DNA of 17,421 nt from JANQKX01 sp039028695 (GCA_039028695.1 JBCCHN010000109.1:1-17421); one strand, 5' to 3'. Numbered from the stretch's first letter, positions 1-7,743 are shown. Numbers and translations: made by a program. Notes: generated by a model not told the origin, from the letters alone.

Positions 1-69
1 CGCAATTTAACGCCGCCGCAATTTAACGCCGCCGCAATTTAACGCCGCCGCAATTTAACGCCGCCGCAA
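1..69. repeat. 16-bp perfect tandem repeat array (4.3 copies, cut by window edge)
   Basis: Four identical copies of CGCAATTTAACGCCGC lie at 1-16, 17-32, 33-48 and 49-64, followed by the first five bases of a fifth copy. The array starts at the first base of the window, so its true length is unknown. The period is not a multiple of three, and the unit contains TAA on the forward strand and TAA within TTAAAT on the reverse, so every frame on both strands is closed within 48 bases. It therefore does not encode a repeat protein. Each unit alternates an AT core with a GC flank. It lies about 115 bp upstream of the first gene. Its function is unknown; an iteron-like protein-binding array or a simple VNTR are both possible. 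Confidence 0.9.
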
Positions 70-184
70 GGCCGCTTTGGTGGGCCCCTCAACTGACAGC
101 TTTTTGATTTCTTCCCAGGGTCCGGGTTCTGTGCTAAGATACCACCATATTTAAGTAATTTCAGGCATTTCAGGAAGAATAGCG

Positions 185-1261
185 ATGATTAACAGGCATT
201 TTCATAGCGCTCTTTTTTTGACCGGTATGGCGATATTTGCCGGCCTTTCCATCCAAACTAAATCCGCGGGGGCTCAAACGGCCTCGGACGTGGTTTGCAG
301 CGGCTGTGTTTCCGCGCGTGACATCCGGGACAATACCATCCGGTCCAAAGATATCCGTGACGGTCAAGTGAAATCGCCGGATCTGGCACGCAACTCCGTC
401 AATTCCGCCAAAATCCGAAACCGCAGCATCAAAGGCGCGGATATTGCCAACGGAGCGATCAGGGCGGCTCATTTGGGTCTTGCCAATACGATCTACATTG
501 AGGACAGCGGCTCGGAGACGGACAATTGTACCGAACTGCTTGGTGTCTTGGACGGCTTGTCGGGTCCGGCGGCTGTCGTTTTAGGGCCTGGGGCATTCGA
601 TTGCCAAAGTAACCCGATTATCCTGACCACTCAAATCAGCCTTATCGGCTCGGGTGAGAATTTAACCAGTCTTATTGGCAGTGTGGAGGGTTTGGATGGG
701 TTTATTTCGATCCGTGGAAGTGGTGTAACAGTTCGTGGATTGAATGTGACCAATGACGATCGCGAAGGAAGCGGCGGCAGTTTTATCGCCATCGTCGTTG
801 GCGGCGGTTTGGTGGATAGCCCAAACAGTCGCATCCGCGACGTGGTCGCAGTTGCCGCCAATGGATCCACGCGCGCGGTCGCCCTTTATTTCCGCTTGGT
901 CAATTGTGATGGGGGGCAAGTGGATAATGTTTTGGCGAGCGGCAGTGGAGCCCTCACTACGAATCGTGGCATGGATATGCAATGCGCCGGCGGTTCTTCT
1001 CTGTCAGTCAACAACCTAACGGCATCGGGCATTGGCAGTAACGGATTTGGTGTGGGTAAATTTGATCCCAGCCGCCTGATCGTGCGAAACTCATCCCTGG
1101 TCGGATCGAATGCGAGCATAAGACAATTGGAAGGAACCGTGACGGCGATCTCCAGTGAACTTGACGGCGGCATTGTGGGAGACGCGACGTGTGTCGGCAA
1201 CTACGATGAAAACGGAGTTGCCCTGACCGATGGGGAAAGCGGCTCGGGCGGTTGCATCTGA
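185..1261 (+). CDS. Secreted protein with decapeptide repeats and probable right-handed beta-helix
   Basis: A 358-residue protein. Residues 1-30 form a signal peptide: a basic start, a hydrophobic core (FLTGMAIFAGLSI) and a cleavage site near AGA-QT. Residues 42-97 are tandem 10-residue repeats of the form (V/I)xSxDIxDGx, for example IRSKDIRDGQ followed by VKSPDLARNS. Such repeats occur in many bacterial exported proteins. The remainder is Gly/Ser/Asn/Val-rich with regularly spaced short strands (ISIRGSGVTVRGLNV and similar), which looks like a parallel beta-helix of the pectin-lyase type. Cysteines come in spaced pairs (C38/C41 and near the C-terminus), which suits disulphides outside the cytoplasm. 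The start is supported by AGGAAG at 172-177, seven bases before the ATG. No catalytic motif was recognised, so no enzyme activity is claimed. It is probably a surface or extracellular protein. Confidence 0.7.
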   Translation: MINRHFHSALFLTGMAIFAGLSIQTKSAGAQTASDVVCSGCVSARDIRDNTIRSKDIRDGQVKSPDLARNSVNSAKIRNRSIKGADIANGAIRAAHLGLANTIYIEDSGSETDNCTELLGVLDGLSGPAAVVLGPGAFDCQSNPIILTTQISLIGSGENLTSLIGSVEGLDGFISIRGSGVTVRGLNVTNDDREGSGGSFIAIVVGGGLVDSPNSRIRDVVAVAANGSTRAVALYFRLVNCDGGQVDNVLASGSGALTTNRGMDMQCAGGSSLSVNNLTASGIGSNGFGVGKFDPSRLIVRNSSLVGSNASIRQLEGTVTAISSELDGGIVGDATCVGNYDENGVALTDGESGSGGCI

Positions 1262-1438
1262 AGTCTCCTAGGTTTGCTCGGCGTGTCCGAGAGGACAGAT
1301 CCCAATATAGATCGACCCGCACGCCAAGTGATCAGTTGAGGTGGTGCGCTTCTCCCTAAATTCTCCCCGTGCCTTCTCGGCTGGGGCGGGTTAGACTCCC
1401 CTTAATCGAAAAAACAAAAGAAAAGAGGGGGCACATCC

Positions 1439-1993
1439 ATGTTCGATCTGGAGCGCTTTGTTGAGGACTGTAAGGCAGCGGTGGCAGAGGACCCCACGCA
1501 CAAGGCAGCGCGCGAGGTGGTGGCGCGGGCGGTGGACGATCCGGCCGGCGTGCTGAACGGACTGGGGGAGCCCAGCCGCGCGACGGTTGAAAGGCTCTAT
1601 GTTTCGGACAGCCTGACGGTCCTCAACGTGATCTGGGGTCCCATGATGACCCTTATGCCCCATAACCATGAAATGTGGGCGGTGATCGGCATGTACACGG
1701 GCCGCGAGGACAACATCTATTGGCGGCGCCTTAAGGACGACCCGCAAGGTCGCATCGAGGCCGCCGGCGCTCAGGCCATGCAGGTCAAGGACGCTTCGCC
1801 GTTGGGTCCCGACATTATCCACTCCGTCACCAATCCCATCGACAAGCTGACCGGCGCCATCCACGTCTATGGCGGCAACTTCTTCGAGGTCCACCGCAGC
1901 GAGTGGGACCCCTTGGAGCTGACCGAGGGCGACTACAACATGGAAAAAAACCTGGCCCTCTTCGAGGCGTCGAACGCCCGCTTGGCGGGATGA
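1439..1993 (+). CDS. Cupin-fold metal-dependent enzyme, cysteine-dioxygenase-like
   Basis: A 184-residue protein resembling the predicted metal-dependent double-stranded beta-helix proteins related to cysteine and thiol dioxygenases. The key segment is PHNHEMWAVIGMYTGRED at residues 74-91, where H75 and H77 form the HxH pair and E90 is a further candidate ligand. The second cupin motif contains H128 (DIIHSVTN), and H142 lies in AIHVYGG. In this family three histidines usually bind Fe(II), and the enzyme oxidises a small thiol to a sulfinate; the substrate here is unknown. Residues 1-50 form a helical N-terminal extension. The start has a strong purine-rich ribosome-binding site (AGAGGGGGC) after an A-rich leader at 1410-1433. 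It stands alone, 62 bp before an unrelated membrane protein gene. Cupin assignment is firm; thiol dioxygenase activity is inference. Confidence 0.75.
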   Translation: MFDLERFVEDCKAAVAEDPTHKAAREVVARAVDDPAGVLNGLGEPSRATVERLYVSDSLTVLNVIWGPMMTLMPHNHEMWAVIGMYTGREDNIYWRRLKDDPQGRIEAAGAQAMQVKDASPLGPDIIHSVTNPIDKLTGAIHVYGGNFFEVHRSEWDPLELTEGDYNMEKNLALFEASNARLAG

Positions 1994-2055
1994 GGATTGG
2001 GGCGCTAAGGTGCGGGGTCGCCGTAGCCCTGTGTCTTAACGATCAATCTGCGTAA

Positions 2056-2535
2056 ATGCCCTTTCCCCATAGCATAACAGGCTCATTTGCCGTCACCTTT
2101 TCCGGACTCCCGAAACCTAACCTTGAGAAAGTCGGTGAGGCCTATTTCGATTGGCTTCGACTAAGCCCTTCCATACAAGCGCAGTATTCTCCAGAATCAA
2201 TCTCTTTCACACAGGGTTTTTTCAATGCCACCTGGAGCTTTCACCCGCTTCGAATTTATAATCGTGGTGCTATCAAAATAGAAGCCAAGGGTGATTTGAT
2301 TCTTGTTGCCTACAAATTTTCAATGAAAACGATGGTGCTGCTCTACTCGGGTCTTTTGTTTTTCTTGTTTATTGGGCTGTTTGTTTTCAGCAAGGGTTCA
2401 GTCGCCATTTCTGTGTTCGTACCCATCATTTTCTGGTTTTGGCTCATCGGCGGAACATATGCACTTCAATTGATTTTGGTGCCGCGAAAGCTGAAGAAGA
2501 TCGCCTGCGCGGCGACAGGTGGCCGAATATCTTAG
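2056..2535 (+). CDS. Hypothetical membrane protein, two C-terminal transmembrane helices
   Basis: A 159-residue protein I do not recognise. Residues 1-90 are soluble, with alternating aromatic and polar stretches that suggest beta-strands. Residues 92-111 and about 117-142 are strongly hydrophobic helices, separated by a short loop, and the second ends in a basic stop-transfer segment (PRKLKK). Codon use is visibly AT-richer than in the flanking genes (many TTT, ATT, AAA and AAT codons), which hints at recent acquisition or relaxed selection. No clear ribosome-binding site precedes the ATG, so the start is uncertain. The open frame, two clean membrane helices and coherent hydrophobic core support a real gene. 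It converges on the mttB-like gene. Confidence 0.6.
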   Translation: MPFPHSITGSFAVTFSGLPKPNLEKVGEAYFDWLRLSPSIQAQYSPESISFTQGFFNATWSFHPLRIYNRGAIKIEAKGDLILVAYKFSMKTMVLLYSGLLFFLFIGLFVFSKGSVAISVFVPIIFWFWLIGGTYALQLILVPRKLKKIACAATGGRIS

Positions 2536-2643
2536 TTTGGCAGCAAAAGCCTTCAACGGACACCCGTCTTGAATCTCGTATCCGCCAAGGCCACCCGGCA
2601 GGCCAACGCGGATGTGGACTTCATCATAACGGGCGCGGAGTGA
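2536..2643 (+). pseudogene. Possible remnant of a gene 3' end
   Basis: Directly after the TAG of the membrane protein gene the same frame stays open for 35 codons and ends at TGA (2641-2643). From about 2569 the codons carry mainly G or C in the third position, unlike the AT-richer gene before it, and encode a protein-like tail ending DVDFIITGAE. There is no ATG or GTG start with a ribosome-binding site. The simplest reading is the surviving 3' end of an older, GC-rich gene whose body was replaced by the AT-richer gene upstream. Chance open frame is the alternative; no family was recognised. Confidence 0.25.
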
Positions 2644-2712
2644 GCGCCGCGGGACCAGGTTGGATTTTTGGGCCATTATTGGTTGGTATTTTAGCCCATC
2701 AACGCCACCGCC

Positions 2713-4260
2713 TCACGCCACAGCTGCCCCTGCGATCTCTCTTTTGCGTCGCTCTATAAAATTTTTCAGAGCTTCGTCGGTGCCCGGGTCCAGGGGTGGG
2801 GCTTCGTATTCTTCCAGCAGGCGTTTCCAAAGGCGGTTGGCCCGCGCGGCGGCGTCCTCGCGGCCTTGCTCGGCCCAGGTTTCATAGTTGCGGGTGTCGG
2901 TCAGGATGGGGTGGTAAAAGGCGTTCTCGTAGCGCTTGAGGGTATGGGCGGCGCCGAAGAAATGGCCGCCGGGTCCCACCTCGCGGATGGCCTCGAAGCC
3001 CATGGTCTCGTCGTTCACCTCGATGCGCCCCATGGACTTGATCATGAGTTGGAGGATTTCCGCGTCCAGGATCAGCTTCTCGAAGGAGCCGGAAAGCCCC
3101 CCTTCCAGCCAGCCGGCGGCGGCAAAGAGGATGTTGGCATGGGCGGTCACTGCGCTCCAAAGGCACATCTCGGTTTCGTAGGCGGCCTGGGCGTCCACCG
3201 TGTTGGAGCCCGTGTTCATGGAAGAGCGGAAGGGCAGGCCATAGCGCCGCGCCAACTGTCCCGAGGCCCAGGTGGTCTTGGCAAAGACCGGTGTCCCGAA
3301 AACCGGCGAGCCGGAGCGCATGTCCACATTGGTGAGAAAGGAGCCATAGACCACGGGCGCACCGGGCCGCACCGCTTGCGCCAGGCAACAGCCGGCCAGT
3401 GCTTCCGCATTCTGCACCACCAGGGCGCCTGCCTCGGTCGCCGGGCTCATGGCCCCGGCCATGGTGAAAGGGGCGATGACCAGGGGCTGGCCGACCCGCG
3501 CCATCTCCACGATGCCCTCGGCCATGGCGGTATCGATCTGCAGGGGCGAGTTGGTGTTGATGGGCGCGGTCAAGACCGGCTTGGCGATCAGGTCCGCGTC
3601 CGAATAGCCCATCATGATCTTGGCCATCTCGATAGCATCGCGGGCGCGGCCTTGTCCGTTGCTCCAGGCCTTCCAGGTCTTGTCGGTCAAGGTGATGTGG
3701 GCATAGGCCACGTCCAAATGGCGGGTCTCAGCGGGCAGGTCCAAGGGCTCGAAGCCGCCGCCACCCGCTTGATGCACCGCGTTCAGACTGTGGATGATGC
3801 GCACGAAGTCGCACATTTCATCAAAACTGCCGGCGCGCCGGCCCCGATCCAGGTCATTGGCAAAGGGGGGACACATAACCGATGAGAAGATGATGTTATC
3901 GCCGCCCAGCTCCAGATCGTATTTGGGATTGCGGGCATGCAGGCGGGCCGTGGCCGGGGCCTTGGCCACCAGCTCCTCCACCAGGCCTGGGTCGAAGGTG
4001 ACCATTTGCGCGTCTTCGTCGACGTTGGCCCCCACATCCTTCAGGTGGCGGCGCGCTTGCGCCTCCAGAATGCGAATACCGATGTCGCTGAGCACCCGCA
4101 GGGAGGTTTGGTGGATTTGCTCCAGCTGATCCGGGTCCAGGATCTCGATGGGGGGATGGGGGTTGCGGAAGGTCTGCCAGGGGATCTGGTCCAGCTTGTC
4201 ATCGCTTTCCTTGCGCCGACGGGCCCGTCCAGTTTGCGACCGTCCCACTCGCCTTGCCAT
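2713..4260 (-). CDS. Trimethylamine methyltransferase (MttB) family protein, non-pyrrolysine type
   Basis: A 515-residue protein of the MttB superfamily (COG5598), which transfers a methyl group from a quaternary or tertiary amine to a cobalamin-bound corrinoid protein. The N-terminus (1-20) is basic and disordered. The TIM-barrel body carries the family-like segment APFTMAGAMSPATEAG at 263-278, followed by QNAEALAG. The later region near 340-365 (GLPFRSSMNTGSNTVDAQAAYE) is also typical. The frame contains no internal amber codon, so it is not a pyrrolysine enzyme. Characterised non-pyrrolysine relatives demethylate glycine betaine and similar substrates; the substrate here is unknown. AAGGGGCG lies just upstream of the ATG. 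The gene diverges from the guanidino hydrolase across a 174-bp region holding a 27-bp dyad. No corrinoid protein gene is adjacent. Confidence 0.88.
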   Translation of the reverse strand: MARRVGRSQTGRARRRKESDDKLDQIPWQTFRNPHPPIEILDPDQLEQIHQTSLRVLSDIGIRILEAQARRHLKDVGANVDEDAQMVTFDPGLVEELVAKAPATARLHARNPKYDLELGGDNIIFSSVMCPPFANDLDRGRRAGSFDEMCDFVRIIHSLNAVHQAGGGGFEPLDLPAETRHLDVAYAHITLTDKTWKAWSNGQGRARDAIEMAKIMMGYSDADLIAKPVLTAPINTNSPLQIDTAMAEGIVEMARVGQPLVIAPFTMAGAMSPATEAGALVVQNAEALAGCCLAQAVRPGAPVVYGSFLTNVDMRSGSPVFGTPVFAKTTWASGQLARRYGLPFRSSMNTGSNTVDAQAAYETEMCLWSAVTAHANILFAAAGWLEGGLSGSFEKLILDAEILQLMIKSMGRIEVNDETMGFEAIREVGPGGHFFGAAHTLKRYENAFYHPILTDTRNYETWAEQGREDAAARANRLWKRLLEEYEAPPLDPGTDEALKNFIERRKREIAGAAVA

Positions 4261-4316
4261 GGCTCGCCCCTTTTCTAAGTCTGCCTTCCTGCGGTCATTA
4301 TGCCCCCAAAGGGATT

Positions 4317-4343
4317 GCCCAAGTAAAGGGGCTTTTCTTGGGC
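4317..4343. promoter_or_regulatory. 27-bp imperfect dyad between divergent genes, candidate operator
   Basis: The left arm GCCCAAGTAAAG (4317-4328) and right arm CTTTTCTTGGGC (4332-4343) are complementary at 11 of 12 positions and flank a GGG centre. The only mismatch is T/T at position 8. It lies 57 bp upstream of the mttB-like start and 91 bp upstream of the hydrolase start, so one bound protein could control both. A -10-like hexamer (CATAAT, minus strand, 4297-4302) lies between the dyad and the mttB-like start. It is not followed by a T-run on either side, so a terminator is unlikely. Confidence 0.55.
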
Positions 4344-4434
4344 GGCTGCTGGGCGGGGTATCCTCCCGCTTTACAACAAGCCCCGGTTGGCCTTCACTGG
4401 AAAGCAGTCAGGAACGGGCGAAAGGATTTGTGAT

Positions 4435-5445
4435 ATGGCGGACTCTGGCCATTCCGAGCACATCTACCAGACCACCATCAAGCTCTTCGGGTCCCATCCC
4501 GAGCCGGCCTTCGAGACGGCGGAACGTCAAGAGGCGATTTGGGGCCGGCTTTGGGGCTGCGACAACGATGTTGGGCAAATTCGGGTGGTCCTCATGCATC
4601 GCCCCGGCGACGAGCTGACCATTGTCGATCCGCAAAAGCGCCTGCCGGAAATCGGCTCCTATGGGGATCTGGACGAGGGTTGGTATTGGCAAAGCGAGGA
4701 AATTCCGCCCCTGGCCGCCATGCAGGCCCAGCACGATGCACTGGTGAGCGCCCTGCAAGCCGAAGGGGTGCACGTCGTCCTGCTGGAGGGGGTGGAAAAG
4801 CCCTTCATGAAGACCTGCTACACCCGGGATTCGGTGATCGCTGTCAAGGGCGGCGCGGTGGTCTGCCGTATGGCGCCGCGCATCCGCCAAGGCGAGGAAT
4901 CGATGGTGACCCGCAAGCTGGCCGAGATCGGCATGCCCATCCTGCGCACCATCCACGGCAGCGGCATGATCGAGGGCGGCTCTTTCGCCTGGATCAATTC
5001 CCGGACCGCGGTGGTTGGCCGCTCCATCCGGGTCAACGACGAGGCCATCGAACAATTGGACGAGGTCTTGCGCCGTCAAGGGGTGGAGCTTTTGGTTGTG
5101 GACCTCTGCGGTTATCTGATCCACATCGACGGGGCTTTTGTTATGCTTGACCGGGATCTGGCCCTGGTCGATCCCACCCAGCTGCCCTTTTGGTTCCTGG
5201 AAAAGCTAAAAGAGCTGAAGGTGCGTACCATCGAGATCACGCCCGCCGACGATCCTTGGATCATCAACGGCCTGGCCGTGCGGCCGGGCAAGTACCTTGC
5301 CACCGCCGGCGGCTCGAACCAGACGCTGGATGCGATCAATGCCGCCGGCGTGGAGGTCGTGATCCTGCCCTATGACAAGATGCAGCTGAACGGCGGCGGC
5401 ATTCACTGTTCCACATCGCCTTTGGTCCGGGACTCGATCGATTAG
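4435..5445 (+). CDS. Arginine deiminase / dimethylarginine dimethylaminohydrolase-type hydrolase
   Basis: A 336-residue protein of the guanidino-group-modifying (amidinotransferase/deiminase) superfamily. The catalytic set is visible: R131-D132 in YTRDS, E180 in MIEGGSF, H230-x-D232 in HIDGAF, and the nucleophile C325 in GGGIHCSTSPL near the C-terminus. These enzymes hydrolyse arginine, methylated arginines, agmatine or related guanidines through a thiouronium intermediate on the cysteine. Which substrate is used cannot be read from the motifs. The frame could begin at TTG 4387, but the ATG at 4435 has GAAAGGA at 4420-4426 with good spacing and begins just before the conserved region, so it was chosen. 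The gene diverges from the mttB-like gene and ends in a 4-bp tail-to-tail stop overlap with the EamA transporter. Fold assignment is firm; substrate is open. Confidence 0.82.
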   Translation: MADSGHSEHIYQTTIKLFGSHPEPAFETAERQEAIWGRLWGCDNDVGQIRVVLMHRPGDELTIVDPQKRLPEIGSYGDLDEGWYWQSEEIPPLAAMQAQHDALVSALQAEGVHVVLLEGVEKPFMKTCYTRDSVIAVKGGAVVCRMAPRIRQGEESMVTRKLAEIGMPILRTIHGSGMIEGGSFAWINSRTAVVGRSIRVNDEAIEQLDEVLRRQGVELLVVDLCGYLIHIDGAFVMLDRDLALVDPTQLPFWFLEKLKELKVRTIEITPADDPWIINGLAVRPGKYLATAGGSNQTLDAINAAGVEVVILPYDKMQLNGGGIHCSTSPLVRDSID

Positions 5446-6353
5446 CGAATTTGTCCCTTCTTTTTCAAGAGTCGCTCCCGCCAGGCGATCATCAGACCGC
5501 CACCCACGATCAAAAACACGCCGGGGATGAGGCGGTCGAAGGGGGCTTCGGCGAAAAACACCCAGCCAATGATAAAGGAAAAGGGAATGCCGAAATATTC
5601 AAAGGGGGACAGGCTGCTGGGCTCGGTCAGGCGGTAGGCCGTGGTCATGCAAAAGGCCGCCACGCCACCGGCCGTACCGACAGCCGCCAGCCAAAGCCAA
5701 TCCGTCATCGCACCAATGGGGGCAAAGCCACCCGTCGCGATCACCAGGATGAGCGCGCAGGCGAGCGCGCCCAGATTCTGATAGAGGTTGATTAAGGCCG
5801 TGGGAATGGACTCGTCAAACAGGCGTGCGGTCACGCTGATGGTGGCATAGCCAAGGGCGGCCCCTAGGGGCAGGACGGAATGCCAAGTCAGACTGTCGCT
5901 GGGAGGGCGGATGACCATCAAGACCCCGACAAATCCGACCAGGACGGCCAGCCAGCGCCACAAGCCGATGCGATGGCGCAGAATAGGAATGGATAAGGCG
6001 GTTATGATCAGCGGACCGGCGAAGAGAATGGAGGTCGCCGTTGCAAATTCCATATAAAGCAGGGACACATAAAAACACATCTGCGCCGCCACGCCGATAA
6101 GCCCGCGCAGCAAGGCCAACTTCCATCGCCGGATGTAAAAAGGGCGGCCCGCTTGAGTCCATGACTTGGCGCAATACAGCAGTGCAACCGCCGGAACCAA
6201 GCCGAAAAGGTTGCGGAAAAAAGCCAGCTGCTGGGCCCGATACTCGGCGCTCAGATGTTTGATGATCGCACCCATGGTGTCATAGAGCGCGATCGCCGTC
6301 AGCATGATCAGGGCGGCGGCGAGGAAGGAACCGGAAAATTGTCGGCCGGTCAC
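5442..6353 (-). CDS. EamA-domain (DMT superfamily) transporter
   Basis: A 303-residue integral membrane protein with about ten hydrophobic helices in two EamA repeats (roughly 12-148 and 158-290). The segment LLRGLIGVAAQMCFYVSLLY followed by METs-type small residues (FATATSILFAGPLI, 103-116) is characteristic of the first repeat, and SPFEYFGIPFSFIIGWVFFAE (249-269) of the second. The C-terminus is basic (RERLLKKKGQIR) and probably cytoplasmic. The family exports or imports metabolites such as amino acids and their derivatives; the substrate is unknown. The start is GTG at 6353, whose GTGA overlaps the yegD stop by four bases, so translation is probably coupled to the upstream gene. Its stop overlaps that of the convergent guanidino hydrolase. 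Confidence 0.88.
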   Translation of the reverse strand: MTGRQFSGSFLAAALIMLTAIALYDTMGAIIKHLSAEYRAQQLAFFRNLFGLVPAVALLYCAKSWTQAGRPFYIRRWKLALLRGLIGVAAQMCFYVSLLYMEFATATSILFAGPLIITALSIPILRHRIGLWRWLAVLVGFVGVLMVIRPPSDSLTWHSVLPLGAALGYATISVTARLFDESIPTALINLYQNLGALACALILVIATGGFAPIGAMTDWLWLAAVGTAGGVAAFCMTTAYRLTEPSSLSPFEYFGIPFSFIIGWVFFAEAPFDRLIPGVFLIVGGGLMIAWRERLLKKKGQIR

Positions 6354-7681
6354 GGTAGGCTTCCTTGGGTCTGAGACAGGACCGGTCCCGCGCCCTGACG
6401 CGCAAGTGCGGTCGGTCCGAAGCGCCTGGCCGCATCCAGGGCCAGGCCCTTTGCCACACTGCCGAAAAGGTCTCCCGATACCATGCGCCTCTCGGAGATT
6501 GCCTCGGGCAGGGCTGCGGCGATGGCTTGACGCACCAAGGGCATTTTAGTCGCGCCGCCGGTGAGGAAAACCGCCGATACCGCGTCGGCCTTCACCCCCG
6601 TGCGGCGCAGCAGATCCCCGATGTCGGCGCTGATCCGCGCCACGCCTGCGGCCTCTGCTCCCCTATTCAGATGGTCCTGAGAAATCACCAAGGTGAGATC
6701 GTCCGGACAGTCCCTCATCTCAAGGGTGGCCTGATCCGCCGTCGACAGTTCGATCTTGGCGGCTTCTACGGCGGCCAAAAGCGCGTGACCCCGGCGCTGC
6801 TGCAAGATGCTCAGCAAGCGCTTGATCTTTTCCGGTTCCCGCGCATCCCGAACCACACCCTTCACCTCGGTCATGAGCTTGGGATCATAGAGAAAAGGGA
6901 TCCGGTGCCAGGTCGCCAAGTCGTGAAAATACCAAGACGGTGCCTTGAGGCCCGGGCGCAGAAGGGGGCTGCCATAGCCCAGGGCCGGCATGACGCCCTC
7001 AATGGCCAAGTGCTTGTCGAAGTCCGTCCCGCCGATGTGCACGCCGGACACACCCAAAATATCATCGCGCCGGTCGCTGGACTGGGCCCGTTCCGGAGAC
7101 ACTCGGACCAGCGAAAAGTCCGAGGTGCCGCCGCCAATATCGGCCACGAGGGCAATCTGCTCGGCCGTGACGCTTTGCTCATAATCGAGGGCGGCGGCGA
7201 TGGGCTCGAACTGAAAGGCGATGTTCTCAAAGCCCGCGGAACGGGCGGCATCCTCAAGCTGGGCTTGCGCCTTTTTATCGGCGGCCGAGTCGTCGTCCAC
7301 AAAAAAGGTTGGCCGTCCCATAACCACACTATCGGGTGGGTTTGCCAAGCGCCGGCCCGCAGCCTCCCGTAAAAATCCCAGGTAGGCGGCCAAGATGTCG
7401 GCAAAAGGGACGCGCCGCCGCTTGACCAAGGTTGATTCTTCGAACAGCTTGTTGCCCAGCAGGCTTTTGATGGCACGCAGATAGCGCCCGGATTCTTGCG
7501 CGAAGAAGCGCTCCATCGCCTCTTGCCCGAAGCAGAGAGAATCGTCCTCGAAACTGAAGAACAAGGCCGTCGGCACGGAAACCGCATCGTCCTGCAGGGG
7601 CACCAGCCGTGGCTCCTGCCCATCTGGGATCCCGACAGCTGAGTTAGAGGTGCCGAAATCGATGCCGCAGGCAGGTGCCAT
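6350..7681 (-). CDS. yegD: Hsp70-family protein, YegD type
   Basis: A 443-residue protein with the actin/Hsp70 ATPase fold. Phosphate-1 loop GIDFGTSNSAV at 6-16, phosphate-2 loop VADIGGGTSDFSLV at 179-192, and the adenosine-type motif FLTGGATKMPLV at 372-383 are all present. The frame ends soon after the nucleotide-binding domain, so the substrate-binding domain of DnaK is missing; this is the normal architecture of YegD. The biochemical role of YegD proteins is not established; they are described as atypical Hsp70 chaperones. The ATG at 7681 puts the phosphate-1 loop at the expected N-terminal position, although its AAGGAA box sits unusually close to the start. It is the first gene of a pair with the EamA transporter (4-bp overlap). 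A perfect 10-bp AT palindrome, TTTAATTAAA, lies at 7731-7740 in its leader. Confidence 0.9.
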   Translation of the reverse strand: MAPACGIDFGTSNSAVGIPDGQEPRLVPLQDDAVSVPTALFFSFEDDSLCFGQEAMERFFAQESGRYLRAIKSLLGNKLFEESTLVKRRRVPFADILAAYLGFLREAAGRRLANPPDSVVMGRPTFFVDDDSAADKKAQAQLEDAARSAGFENIAFQFEPIAAALDYEQSVTAEQIALVADIGGGTSDFSLVRVSPERAQSSDRRDDILGVSGVHIGGTDFDKHLAIEGVMPALGYGSPLLRPGLKAPSWYFHDLATWHRIPFLYDPKLMTEVKGVVRDAREPEKIKRLLSILQQRRGHALLAAVEAAKIELSTADQATLEMRDCPDDLTLVISQDHLNRGAEAAGVARISADIGDLLRRTGVKADAVSAVFLTGGATKMPLVRQAIAAALPEAISERRMVSGDLFGSVAKGLALDAARRFGPTALARQGAGPVLSQTQGSLP

Positions 7682-7743
7682 TTCCTTGGTTCCGATTAGA
7701 TCTTGAGGTGAGCGCGAAGCCGACGATACCTTTAATTAAAACA

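Noticed and set aside
104..140. Promoter for the first gene (TTGATT and TAAGAT)
   Set aside because: The spacer would be 25 bp, too long for sigma70; no better pair was found.
2669..2698. TGGGC/GCCCA inverted repeat as terminator between convergent genes
   Set aside because: A 5-bp stem with a 20-base loop and no downstream T-run on either strand is too weak.
2866..3885. 339-codon open frame on the + strand opposite the mttB-like gene
   Set aside because: It is a Gly/His-rich translation of the antisense strand of a clear MttB homologue, with no recognisable motif.
2713..4260. Pyrrolysine-containing MttB
   Set aside because: The frame is continuous without an internal TAG, so amber decoding is not needed.
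6365..7372. 335-codon + strand open frame opposite yegD
   Set aside because: The minus strand carries intact Hsp70 phosphate loops; the antisense product is low in hydrophobic order and rich in Arg/Gly/His.
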